Source: Ovoidimarina sp038744785
Lineage (GTDB): Bacteria > Pseudomonadota > Alphaproteobacteria > Rhodobacterales > Rhodobacteraceae
Direction of reading: 5' to 3'
Assembly (NCBI GenBank): GCA_038744785.1
Contig: JBCDLX010000012.1
Location: forward strand, 62,001 to 126,000
Length of the DNA: 64,000 nt
Every line of letters starts with the position of its first letter. Position 1 is the stretch's first letter. Under the pieces are notes generated by a model. The model ran no database searches. It saw only the letters and a list, made by a program, of their open reading frames with translations, and was not told where the DNA came from. Made by a program: the position numbers and the translations under genes. Below, piece by piece: positions 34,395-42,677 of this stretch.

Positions 34395-35720
34395 ATGAAA
34401 CACCCCTTTCTGATCATGGCATCAACCTGCGCTACTGTCGTGTTTGCAACGCAATCCTTTGCGCAAGAAACGCCACCGGATTTCCAGGGCCGGTATATCG
34501 CTGCAATCTCCGACGGGGATATGCGTGCCTTTGCCTATATTGACGGCGACCTGGGCGAGCCGCGCGGACTGGACGCGCTGAACATGATACCGCTTCCCCT
34601 CAACGCTGATCAGCAGGTTGCTGTAATCGAAGTCCCCAATACGGTGATCAACCCGGTCTACTCGATTGCCAATAGCCCGGATGGCTCGACCATCTTCGTA
34701 GCAGAGACGCATACGCAACGCGAAGACGGCGACCAGACGATCATGGACTTGCAGCCGGGCACGGTGCTGCGCGCGGTGGACGTGACCGATCCGTCGGCGC
34801 CGCGCGTAATCGACAGCATCGATGTCGGTGTTGGTCCCCAAGGTGTTTCCGTCAGCCCTGACGGGGGCACTTTGGTCATTGCGACCAAAGCGGCATCTGA
34901 GCCTTTGGTCTTTGTGCGCTGGCAAGATGGTCAATTCGGTGACGTCCAACGTTTTGGCCTCGGAGAGATCGAGGCCATGCCAGAATTGCCCGACCAAGGC
35001 CTCCTGCCGCACCATGCCGAGTGGCATCCGAACGCGGACATCATCGCAGTCACGTTGCAGTTACGGGGTCAAGTTCGATTCTTCCAAGTCGAACGATCCG
35101 AGGAAGGGCGCGTCACAGACTTTACGGCCTGGGGCAACCCGGTGGTGCCTAGCAAATGGCCGATGTCGGGCAAGTTCTCGCGTGACGGGCGTTTCTTTGT
35201 AACCAATGATCTGCAATGGGGCCCTGACGTGCGCGGGTTTTATTTGAACGCTCCTCCCTCGCAGCTCACATCGATTGAGCTGGCACCGCTCGATGCGGAA
35301 TCGCCGCAGCATTTCGTGGTGGGCGGCGTGTCATTGCCGCGTCATGCAGAAAGCATCGCCTTCTCCAATGCAGGTGATCTCATCGCCACGGTCAATATTG
35401 GACAGACCTGGCCTGGTGGAGACGCAGTTGAAGCAACCCTGTCGACGGTATCACTTGTTGAATTTGATCCTCAATTTGGCCAGCAGACGGTCTTGGGATC
35501 CTGGGAGTTCGAAGGCGATCTCCCGGAGGGTGTGGCGTTTGATGCCTCTGATCGCTTCATCGCTTTTGGCGTATTCGAGTATGCGGGTCCAGAACCGCGC
35601 GCCAGCGATCTTCAGATCTGGGAAGTGGTCACCAACGACGATGGATCGCGCGGGCTCACTGATACAGGGTACCGCATTCCAACGGGACCGGGGGCGCATT
35701 CCCTGGTCGTCGTAAACTGA
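34395..35720 (+). CDS. Secreted beta-propeller protein, lactonase/YncE-like
   Basis: A 441-residue protein with a Sec signal peptide (MKHPFLIMASTCATVVFATQSFA). Propeller-type repeats with SPDG blade turns follow: NPVYSIANSPDGSTIFVAE, GVGPQGVSVSPDGGTLVIA, SGKFSRDGRFFVTND. The fold resembles 6-phosphogluconolactonase-like and YncE-like periplasmic proteins; no enzyme function can be assigned. ATG 34395 has GGGAG 11 bases upstream. Likely controlled by the divergent LysR and possibly cotranscribed with the metallo-hydrolase that follows. Confidence 0.82.
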   Translation: MKHPFLIMASTCATVVFATQSFAQETPPDFQGRYIAAISDGDMRAFAYIDGDLGEPRGLDALNMIPLPLNADQQVAVIEVPNTVINPVYSIANSPDGSTIFVAETHTQREDGDQTIMDLQPGTVLRAVDVTDPSAPRVIDSIDVGVGPQGVSVSPDGGTLVIATKAASEPLVFVRWQDGQFGDVQRFGLGEIEAMPELPDQGLLPHHAEWHPNADIIAVTLQLRGQVRFFQVERSEEGRVTDFTAWGNPVVPSKWPMSGKFSRDGRFFVTNDLQWGPDVRGFYLNAPPSQLTSIELAPLDAESPQHFVVGGVSLPRHAESIAFSNAGDLIATVNIGQTWPGGDAVEATLSTVSLVEFDPQFGQQTVLGSWEFEGDLPEGVAFDASDRFIAFGVFEYAGPEPRASDLQIWEVVTNDDGSRGLTDTGYRIPTGPGAHSLVVVN

Positions 35721-35742
35721 CCACATCCTTGGGTAACGATTG

Positions 35743-35775
35743 CCTCACCGGGGTTCCGGTGGGGCGTTCTGCCCC
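35743..35775. other. Two overlapping, mutually exclusive hairpins
   Basis: CCTCACCGG (35743-35751) can pair with CCGGTGGGG (35756-35764) through a GGTT loop. The GGGGC that starts inside its right arm (35761-35765) can instead pair with GCCCC (35771-35775). They lie between the beta-propeller gene and the metallo-hydrolase gene. No T-tract follows, so this could be a weak terminator, an RNA-processing site or a switch. Confidence 0.4.
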
Positions 35776-35801
35776 CGCAACCAGAGAAGACCAATTGTGC
35801 T

Positions 35802-36503
35802 ATGAAGTTTGTCAAAATCACAGGCGGCGTGTTCCGTGCCACGCGGCGGGGCGTGAATGTTTACTTGTGGGTTCAAGAAACCGAAGCACTTGTCTTTGAT
35901 ACCGGGGAGCCGGGCTTTGCAAGACCGCTTGCGCGCGCATTGGATCGGTGTCCACTAGTCCGCGCCATCCTGCTGACGCATTGCCACTATGATCATGCTG
36001 GGAGTGCGGCCGCATTGTCCAAAGATTTGGATGTCCCAGTTTTTGCGTCGGGTGACGACGCGGCCTTGCTCCGCCAAGGGGCGTGGCGGCGAAACAGCGT
36101 GCCGTCGCCAACGGTTTTGGGACACGTCCTAACCCGTTTGGTCGCGCGCAGATATCCCGAGCACATTGATCCCATAGAGCGTCTGGAGCCCCTTGCCTCT
36201 CTGAACACAGCGCTTGGCGTCGAGATTGAAACCCTCTCTTTGCCCGGCCATTGCGCGGGTCAAGTCGCCTATTGTTTGCCGCTTGATCGAGAAAGGCGCG
36301 CTTGGATTGTTGGCGATGTCATCATGACGATCGCTGGCCTCCGAGAGCCGATCCTCTACGAAGACCGTGCCGTTGGTCTGGCCTCCATTCGAAAACTGGC
36401 GGGCAAAGTGCAACCGGGCGATGTCATCTGCCCAGGACACGGGCCCGAGCTACTTGTGACCCGAAAGGTGATCGACAGGCTTGAACGGCTGGCGCGCGGG
36501 TAA
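35802..36503 (+). CDS. MBL-fold metallo-hydrolase
   Basis: A 233-residue cytoplasmic metallo-beta-lactamase-fold protein. Metal ligands are H60-C-H62-Y-D64-H65, the later LPGHCAGQVAY histidine, the WIVGDV aspartate and ICPGHGPE histidine, so the dinuclear site looks complete. The substrate is unknown. It lies 81 bases after the beta-propeller gene, with the hairpin pair in between, and is convergent with the cytochrome b561 gene. Confidence 0.9.
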   Translation: MKFVKITGGVFRATRRGVNVYLWVQETEALVFDTGEPGFARPLARALDRCPLVRAILLTHCHYDHAGSAAALSKDLDVPVFASGDDAALLRQGAWRRNSVPSPTVLGHVLTRLVARRYPEHIDPIERLEPLASLNTALGVEIETLSLPGHCAGQVAYCLPLDRERRAWIVGDVIMTIAGLREPILYEDRAVGLASIRKLAGKVQPGDVICPGHGPELLVTRKVIDRLERLARG

Positions 36504-36508
36504 GTGGC

Positions 36509-37048
36509 TCAGTTGCGAACTTTGGCCGTGGGAAGCATTCTTCTAAGCACCGGCTTTCCGTCCAGTTTCGAATGAAAACGCGCAGCCAGAACATGAAGAA
36601 GTATCAGCGCGCCCAGCAAGAGACCCGCTGAGCTATGCAAAAGCGATGCCGTCTGTGCGAGCGCAGGGTTGAAGGGAAGGCCGGGCAGGCTCACGATGCC
36701 AAAGAGGCGCAGGTCGAACCCCAAGAGCGCGAGATGCGCGTAGCCAATCACCGGGAGCACGCATAGCAGGACATAGAGGGTAAGGTGCATCGACCGGGCA
36801 GCGCGCCTCACAAACGGCCTCGTGGGCGCCAGCGATACGTTTGACCATTGGCGCACGCCAAATCGGAGCAGTGTCACGCCGAGTATCAGGGCACCGAGCG
36901 AAATATGCGCTTGAATGAGCACTTCTGACAGCACCGGATAAACCTCGTAGACCGCTCTGTTGAGCAAAACAAAGCTCAATTGAACAAGCACCAAAAATGC
37001 CGTGAACCAATGGAGCCAGCGCATCAATGGCGGATATGGGGCCATCAC
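36509..37048 (-). CDS. Cytochrome b561-family protein
   Basis: A 179-residue four-helix membrane protein. Likely haem-b ligands are the histidines in MRWLHWFTAFL, IQAHISLG, RSMHLTLYVLL and LLHVLAARFHSKLDG, in the order expected for bacterial diheme b561. The family passes electrons from membrane quinol to periplasmic acceptors. It starts by an ATGA overlap with the cytochrome P460 gene, which suggests that the two form one redox unit. Confidence 0.9.
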   Translation of the reverse strand: MMAPYPPLMRWLHWFTAFLVLVQLSFVLLNRAVYEVYPVLSEVLIQAHISLGALILGVTLLRFGVRQWSNVSLAPTRPFVRRAARSMHLTLYVLLCVLPVIGYAHLALLGFDLRLFGIVSLPGLPFNPALAQTASLLHSSAGLLLGALILLHVLAARFHSKLDGKPVLRRMLPTAKVRN

Positions 37049-37548
37049 TCGCTTGCAGTGACGGTATAGGTGCTGAGAGCACAGGGACGCCGCCCATTCC
37101 GATCACAGGTGAGGGTGATTTCGCCCAAATGCGGCGCTGCATCCAATGCGGGTTTAGTAAAGGTAAAGTCCGTTTCAGCGGCGCGGGTGTGACAAGACAA
37201 GCAGGACGCTTGCGGTCGCGTTTCAAGCCGCACCTCTCCCTGTCCATTGAATGACCCATACGTCCAACGACCATCCACCTTCTGCTTGTGAAAAACGGTG
37301 CCGAGCTCGCCAGGGCGATAGTACGTTTCCATTAAAATGCGCGTCCCATCGGGAAGCGGTTGACCAGATTGCGCAGCCTCGAGCACTTCCGGCGTTGTCA
37401 GCATTCGCCGATAGGTCCCGTCGGTGCGGTCAACTTTTGCATACACCTTGAAAACCGAACCGTACCGATCCGTAGGCTTCAGATCCTGAGCCCAAACCAG
37501 CGTTGCGGCAAATGCAAAGACCGGAATTGTGAAAAGCCAGCGATTCAT
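37045..37548 (-). CDS. Cytochrome P460-family protein
   Basis: A 167-residue periplasmic protein with signal peptide MNRWLFTIPVFAFAATLVWA. It shows the P460 pattern: YGSVFKVYAKVDRTDGTYRRML, then LMETYYRPG, and a haem-c site CLSCH at about 115-119. P460 cytochromes oxidise hydroxylamine or nitric oxide, or bind these ligands. ATG 37548 has GGGG five bases upstream and starts the signal peptide; the longer frame to 37593 is less likely. Cotranscribed with cytochrome b561. A 23-base palindrome lies about 100 bases upstream. Confidence 0.87.
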   Translation of the reverse strand: MNRWLFTIPVFAFAATLVWAQDLKPTDRYGSVFKVYAKVDRTDGTYRRMLTTPEVLEAAQSGQPLPDGTRILMETYYRPGELGTVFHKQKVDGRWTYGSFNGQGEVRLETRPQASCLSCHTRAAETDFTFTKPALDAAPHLGEITLTCDRNGRRPCALSTYTVTASE

Positions 37549-37593
37549 TTGACCCCATCTGTGAACATGATCCGCCGTGCTGATACGATGCAC

Positions 37594-38113
37594 AGCTAGT
37601 CACAAGGTGGGTCGATGCCATGAGATTTCGACGCCGCATTATGATAAGTTCGATAACCAAGTGTTATCGAAAACGCACCAAGATTCGAGAGATATGATGC
37701 CCGGAGACGCCTTTCGTTCGTTGAGCTTTGATCTCAGGTGTCGAAGCGTGTTTGGTCAGCCGCCATTAGTCAATATCCGTTTTTGGGAAGCCGATGTGCA
37801 GCAGCGGACGGCTTGGTCACAGTCCGCTATGGGCCGTGAGTGACGACAACGCCAGCCTACGTCGTGGAGATGCTGCAGCGCCTCTGAGATCCGCTAGGAG
37901 CCCAAAGTCACCGAGTTCGCGCACGCAGCACAAGTAACTTGTCAGCCCGTACACTGGCAGCAACCGATGCGTTCTTTCGACAAGCATCCACCAAAGACGA
38001 GTGAACACAAAGTGTCCAGATCTTTGCGACCGAGTGTCCACTTGTTTAAAAACAATCAACAGTATCAGATCGCTTTGGGTAGTGAAGAGAGCAGCACATG
38101 TGCGAGGGGCAAT
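37594..38113. other. Intergenic region between cytochrome P460 and the LuxR-type gene
   Basis: About 520 bases with no supported gene. Besides the 23-base palindrome it holds AGCGGAC (37803-37809) and GTCCGCT (37822-37828), a second inverted repeat with a 12-base spacer. Part of it (from 37967) is open in frame with the LuxR gene and could be translated if the upstream ATG is used. Confidence 0.5.
37649..37671. promoter_or_regulatory. Perfect 9-base inverted repeat, candidate operator
   Basis: TTCGATAAC (37649-37657) and GTTATCGAA (37663-37671) are perfect inverted repeats with a CAAGT spacer. The site lies 101 bases upstream of the cytochrome P460 start, in the region shared with the divergent LuxR-type gene. 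It differs from the FNR box (TTGAT-N4-ATCAA). No T-tract follows, so an operator is more likely than a terminator. Confidence 0.5.
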
Positions 38114-38839
38114 GTGGGTCAACGACTAATTGATTTCGCGAATAGCATTATGGACTTGTCCGGAGCCGAGGCCTGGGTCGCAACCACAGAGTTCATGGAG
38201 AATTTTGGTTTTTCCGGCTGTGTGTATGGAAGGAGGGTTCTGGATCGGACTCCAACCGAAGACGACATTCGGTTCTCAAACCAAATGTTGGGTTGGAGAG
38301 ACGCTTACATGGAACACAAGGACTACGAACGGGACCCGCTTTTCATCTATGCTCCTGACATGCCGGTTACATTCTTCACGGGAGCGGCATTTGTAGAAGA
38401 CTACCCCTATCTCCAACAGGAAGATTTGGCGGTGATACGCCGCGCGGAAACATACGGCATTACTAGCGGGATAGCGTTGAAACTGAGTGACGGGAGCAAT
38501 GGTGTTCTAAAAGGTTGGAACCTATTGGGTCAGCACGAAAAGAGCGAAATGATCAAGTTGCATGCTGACAGTGGAAGCCTTCTGCTCACTTGTGCTGCAT
38601 TGGCCGATCAACGGATACGTCTCGGTGAAACCCAAAAAGCGACCTCACTTTCAAGCCGTGAAGTCGATTGTTTGTCCCTTCTGGCGAGTGGTTTGCGCAA
38701 TGATCAAATTGGTGATCGTCTCAATATCAAGCCGGTGACCGTCGAAATGCACCTACGAAACGCACGAACAAAACTCGATGCCAGAACACGAGAACAGGCG
38801 CTGGCGATTGCGATTTCCACAGGTATGGTCATTCTCTGA
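38114..38839 (+). CDS. LuxR-family regulator with autoinducer-binding-type domain
   Basis: A 241-residue regulator if started at GTG 38114, which has GAGGGG four bases upstream; an ATG at 37967 would add 49 atypical residues. The N-terminal domain (FMENFGFSGCVYG, then DPLFIYAPDMPVTFFTG) resembles acyl-homoserine-lactone-binding domains. The C-terminal HTH is LSSREVDCLSLLASGLRNDQIGDRL followed by KPVTVEMHLRNARTKL. No luxI-type synthase is in the window, so it would be an orphan (solo) regulator. Base composition is visibly AT-richer than that of the operons around it. Confidence 0.85.
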   Translation: MGQRLIDFANSIMDLSGAEAWVATTEFMENFGFSGCVYGRRVLDRTPTEDDIRFSNQMLGWRDAYMEHKDYERDPLFIYAPDMPVTFFTGAAFVEDYPYLQQEDLAVIRRAETYGITSGIALKLSDGSNGVLKGWNLLGQHEKSEMIKLHADSGSLLLTCAALADQRIRLGETQKATSLSSREVDCLSLLASGLRNDQIGDRLNIKPVTVEMHLRNARTKLDARTREQALAIAISTGMVIL

Positions 38840-38995
38840 CCTGCGAAAGCGGCCTCACCTAAGGAAATCCATAGGTTGTCGTAACTTAGAGCAAATCTTA
38901 ACGTCCCTTCTAGTTCGCGGTGGCGGTGCAGAAACATGCAGCCGCCAAGTATGTTCGACTGCAAAACTAGTAATATTAGTAAAGGGGGAAAGGCG

Positions 38996-39718
38996 TTGTC
39001 GGTATCTCATGGAAAAGCCGCACCATTTCTTACATCAATTTTTTGCCTCTGTCTTTTGTGGTCGCCCGTTTCGGCATCCACATTGATTTACGGAATTATC
39101 GACGCCACTTTGGGAGAGTTTGATCGGGCGGGTTTTGTTCCGGACAATCAACAAGACTTTTACGGTGCTTCGATCTCAGGGACATTCATAGCCGATCCAA
39201 GTGACAACTACCTGTTCCTCAGCCAAAACCTTTATAGGTTTGTCGAGTATGATATTACCGTGACGACGCGGACGACATCCTTTTTGTTTACTGAGGATAA
39301 CGAGACAACAGATATCTCGGCTTTATCTGAGTCTTTCCTAGGCGCGGCGGGCGGTTCCATAAACATCTTCTTTAACCAGCCAGAAGGTGCGGCTGCGCCC
39401 TTTTCAGGCACCGGAGATCTTCTGTTCACCCTCGCGTATCCGGAGCGGATAAACGGACCGGCCGATGCCGCCGCGCAATTGTCGTCTCCCGTTGTTCTCA
39501 ATGCGCCGGGCGTAGGGGGTGAAATGGGACGCCTTCGGTGGGGTCCAACACCCGCCCTTCAACTGACGGACGCGAAAGTTACGCTCAGTTCAACTCCGCC
39601 AAGTGATGAACCGCCCGTACCCGCCGTGCCGCTTCCCGCGGGGGCATGGCTGTTGATTGGTGGGCTCTGTTCTATCGTTGCAGTGCGCAAGAGGCGGATT
39701 ACAGCACCACCGTATTGA
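38996..39718 (+). CDS. VPLPA-CTERM sorting domain protein
   Basis: An exported surface-type protein of about 240 residues. The N-terminal signal peptide ends near SPVSA. The body is a serine/threonine- and aspartate-rich beta-type domain (ATLGEFDRAG, SFLFTEDNETTD). The C-terminus has the sorting signal VPAVPLPAGAWLLIGG, a hydrophobic helix and RKRR, as in PEP-CTERM/exosortase substrates of the VPLPA class. The TTG at 38996 with GGGGGAAAGG upstream gives a proper signal peptide; an ATG at 38936 is possible. No exosortase gene is in the window. Confidence 0.82.
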   Translation: MSVSHGKAAPFLTSIFCLCLLWSPVSASTLIYGIIDATLGEFDRAGFVPDNQQDFYGASISGTFIADPSDNYLFLSQNLYRFVEYDITVTTRTTSFLFTEDNETTDISALSESFLGAAGGSINIFFNQPEGAAAPFSGTGDLLFTLAYPERINGPADAAAQLSSPVVLNAPGVGGEMGRLRWGPTPALQLTDAKVTLSSTPPSDEPPVPAVPLPAGAWLLIGGLCSIVAVRKRRITAPPY

Positions 39719-40261
39719 TGGCGATTGAGGAGCTAACAGTGTCTGAATGGTGATCTGTGCGTTCTTCATGCGCCCGACAATCTCGCCAAGATCGAGGCAG
39801 CATTTGTTTGCTCGGAAACACTCGGTAAGTGTTTCAATGCTTGCCATGAGTATGTCGGCTTAGTTCACAGAACTGACCTCCGAAACTCGGTGAGCTAAAG
39901 AAGCGCGTCGAACGCCAGATTGGCGAGCGGTACCGCAGCATCCCCAACCGTGCTGGATGTCGGTTAAGGGCCGCCCTTGAGAGCGACCCAGGATTTCAGA
40001 CTTCGATGGCCTCTGCAATTGCAAGACCATACACCAGCTCGACGCCGAGATGACTCACCGTACCGTCCACCTTGGTAAGGCCCTGCAGAAGCTGAACGGC
40101 GTGAAGATTGCGGTCCTTCTTTCAAGCGGGACGAACCGCGCGAATGGCAGTTAGGTTTGGTGTTTTCATGACTGATCCTACGATCCGCCATGCCCTCCCA
40201 AGCGGCAACCCGACATTGCCGGTTTGACTTTATCATGACCGCTCGAGCGACCAGTCGAGAC
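39719..40261. other. Intergenic region without a supported gene
   Basis: About 540 bases between the VPLPA-CTERM gene and the racemase. Short open stretches on the plus strand (for example ending MTHRTVHLGKALQKLNGVKIAV near 40150) read like protein fragments but match no family I can name. The region may be the remains of a mobile element. Confidence 0.5.
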
Positions 40262-40912
40262 TTACGCTCTACAGCGCATCCAGCGCATACATGCCGCTGC
40301 GCACTCGACCGGATCTATAACAATGATTGATAGCTCCTTTCTGACCGTTTCGATGACTTCGACCATGCCGGCACAGCCTAGTATGATAGCTGAGACGCCA
40401 TCATCCTGTTCGGCTCGCATGGCCTCTTTGGCAACGACAGTCCCCGCATGGTCGGTGTTTGTCTCGAGCTCTAGGACAGGAATTTCGGCGGCACGGACGC
40501 TCGAGATCAAATGCCCCAAACCTTGCCGTTCGATATTGTGGTGAATGATCGGTGCTGACACCGAGAGCGTCGTGACGACGCTGAAACGCCAATTCCTAAG
40601 TGCGGCATAATGATAGGACGCTTGACCAATGCCAATCACGGGGCAAGCTGCAAGCTCTGCGGCTTCTTCCAAAGCCGTATCATCAAAGCATCCAATAATG
40701 ATCCCGTCCACACCTTGACGCGATGCCTTTTCGATCAGTCTGAGCAGAGGCCCACGCGCGGTTTCGCCATCTACCGCACCTTGAATGGCGGCCGGTCCGT
40801 CATGGGAGGTCCAGCCCTCAAACTCCAAGTCTGGAGCCGATCGGCAAGCTTGGGCATGCATCGCATCGGTCATCGACGCCGTACTGTTAGGATTGATGAT
40901 GATGATCGCCAT
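40262..40912 (-). CDS. Aspartate/glutamate/hydantoin racemase family protein
   Basis: A 216-residue cytoplasmic protein. The N-terminus MAIIIINPNSTASMTDAM is the hydantoin-racemase signature. The two catalytic cysteines are in IIIGCFDDTALEEA and IILGCAGM. Relatives racemise hydantoins, allantoin or aspartate/glutamate, or are maleate isomerases. It is the last gene of the second polyamine-type ABC operon, with a TGATG overlap with the permease. This suggests that the imported compound is a cyclic ureide or amino acid derivative rather than a simple polyamine. Confidence 0.88.
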   Translation of the reverse strand: MAIIIINPNSTASMTDAMHAQACRSAPDLEFEGWTSHDGPAAIQGAVDGETARGPLLRLIEKASRQGVDGIIIGCFDDTALEEAAELAACPVIGIGQASYHYAALRNWRFSVVTTLSVSAPIIHHNIERQGLGHLISSVRAAEIPVLELETNTDHAGTVVAKEAMRAEQDDGVSAIILGCAGMVEVIETVRKELSIIVIDPVECAAACMRWMRCRA

Positions 40913-41757
40913 CAGACCATGCCTTGGCCAGCATCTGAACTCTGTCGAGCGCGGCGTCGGTTTATCAGCCAGACTACCAGAAGGAACACGCAGATCACGA
41001 TCAGAGAAAACACCGTGGTCAACGTGCCCAAGGCAAAAAGGACGGGCGTGGTGACGTTGGTTGTCATCCCAAAGATCTCGAGTGGAAGGGTGTTGTAGCT
41101 TCCGGACGTCAGCAGGGTGCGCGCGAATTCGTCGTAGCTGAGCGTGAAGCCAAATAGGGCTACGCCGATCAGCGACGGCGCAATGATGGGCAAAACCACG
41201 TGTCGAATCACCTGCCACGGGCTGGCACCGAGATCCCGGGCCGCTTCCTCATAGGAGCGGTCAAAGCGGTTGAAGACCGCGAACATAATGAGCAAACCGA
41301 AGGGCAGCGTCCAAGTCAATTGGGCGCCGAAGCCGGAGGTCGACCAATGCACCGACAGCCCGGACTGCGACCAGATGAGGCCCACGCCAAGCGAGATCAG
41401 GATCGACGGGATCACCAGAGACGTGATGATGAGGTAGAACAGGATGGTCGATCCGGCAAAGCGGCGGCGGAACGCAAGACCGCCCATCACCGACACGACG
41501 ACCGTGGCAACCATGACCATCAAGCCGAGGACAAAAGACCGGGCGAATGATCCCCAGATGTCGCCTACGGCCTGTTGTTCGAAGAGGTCGCGGAACCAGT
41601 GTAGGGAGACCCCGCGCATCGGGAAGGTTAGTCCCCCGCCCGCCCCCTGAAACGACAGGATGCCGATAGTCAGGGTTGGACCATACAGGAAAATCAGGAA
41701 CAGGATGAAGAAAGCCGTAAGCGCGTAGAAGGATTTTGGACGCGGTTCCATGATCAC
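40912..41757 (-). CDS. ABC transporter permease, PotC type (second operon)
   Basis: A 281-residue inner-membrane permease with six membrane segments and the EAA-type loop YEEAARDLGASPWQVIRHVVLPIIAPS. It starts with GTG at 41757, overlapping the partner permease stop (GTGA); MEPRPK at 41751 is an alternative. It forms the channel with the preceding permease. Confidence 0.92.
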   Translation of the reverse strand: MIMEPRPKSFYALTAFFILFLIFLYGPTLTIGILSFQGAGGGLTFPMRGVSLHWFRDLFEQQAVGDIWGSFARSFVLGLMVMVATVVVSVMGGLAFRRRFAGSTILFYLIITSLVIPSILISLGVGLIWSQSGLSVHWSTSGFGAQLTWTLPFGLLIMFAVFNRFDRSYEEAARDLGASPWQVIRHVVLPIIAPSLIGVALFGFTLSYDEFARTLLTSGSYNTLPLEIFGMTTNVTTPVLFALGTLTTVFSLIVICVFLLVVWLINRRRARQSSDAGQGMV

Positions 41758-42605
41758 AGCTCCTTCCGGATGTCGACGAACCGCAACATTGTGCCGATCA
41801 GCAGAAGGACGGTGACAAGAAGGATGACGGCTGTTGCAGAGGCCGACGGGTATTGCAACAGCGCGATGTCATTCTGGATCAGGCGGCCCATGTTTGCCGA
41901 CTGGCTGCCGGACATAAAACGCACGGTGATGAAATCGCCCATGACGAGGGCCATCACGAAGATTGTGCCGATCATGATCCCCGGTTTGGTCAACGGCACG
42001 ATCACATGCCACAATGTCTGCCAGCCTGTCGCGCCCGCGTCTGCGGCGGCCTCGATCAGGGATTTGTCGATCCGCATCATAGTGTTGAAGACCGGGACGA
42101 CCATGAAAAGCGTGTAGAGATGCACGAATGCAAGGATGACGCTGAAATCACTGAACAGTAACCATTCGACCGGCTCGTCGATCAAGCCCATGGAGATGAG
42201 GGTCGAATTGGCGATCCCGTTGCGACCCAAGAACGGAATCCATGAAATCATGCGGATGATGTTCGAGGTCAGGAACGGGATCGTGCAGAGCAGGAAGAAC
42301 GCGATTTGCCATGTCAGGCTTCGAATGTGGAAAGCGAGGTAGTAGGCAACAGTGAATCCGATCAACAGCGTGAACACCCAGGTGATCGCTGCGTATTTGA
42401 GCGTGTTGAAGAAGACGCGATACGTCACGTCTGAAGTCAGCAGGAACGCGTAATTGTCGAACTGGAACGCTGGGTAGATCGACCACTCCGTCGCGCCCCA
42501 GAAGCTAACAACCAAGATCATCGCAATCGGGGCGACCAGAAACACCGTTAGCACAAGCGACAGGGGCGACGCCAAAAGCCAGCCTATGACCGAATTGTTC
42601 CGCAC
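41754..42605 (-). CDS. ABC transporter permease, PotB type (second operon)
   Basis: A 283-residue permease with about six membrane segments and a coupling loop IEAAADAGATGWQTLWHVIVPLTKPG. It begins MRNNSVIGWLLASPLSLVLTVFL, 72 bases after the binding-protein gene. Coupled to the PotC-type permease by GTGA. Confidence 0.92.
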   Translation of the reverse strand: MRNNSVIGWLLASPLSLVLTVFLVAPIAMILVVSFWGATEWSIYPAFQFDNYAFLLTSDVTYRVFFNTLKYAAITWVFTLLIGFTVAYYLAFHIRSLTWQIAFFLLCTIPFLTSNIIRMISWIPFLGRNGIANSTLISMGLIDEPVEWLLFSDFSVILAFVHLYTLFMVVPVFNTMMRIDKSLIEAAADAGATGWQTLWHVIVPLTKPGIMIGTIFVMALVMGDFITVRFMSGSQSANMGRLIQNDIALLQYPSASATAVILLVTVLLLIGTMLRFVDIRKEL

Positions 42606-42677
42606 GCCTGCCTCGAGTGTTCTTGGACTGCTGAAAGGTAGGGGGCCGGAGAGCGCGCGCCCTCCGGCGTATATCGC

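Noticed and set aside
37803..37828. Inverted repeat AGCGGAC/GTCCGCT near the LuxR gene, considered as a lux box
   Set aside because: Lux boxes are about 20 bases with short spacing; here the arms are 7 bases and the spacer is 12, so the match is poor.
39964..40236. 90-codon minus-strand frame near the racemase
   Set aside because: Low-complexity, Arg/Ser/Gly-rich translation with no start signal; the plus strand reads more like a protein fragment, but neither can be named.
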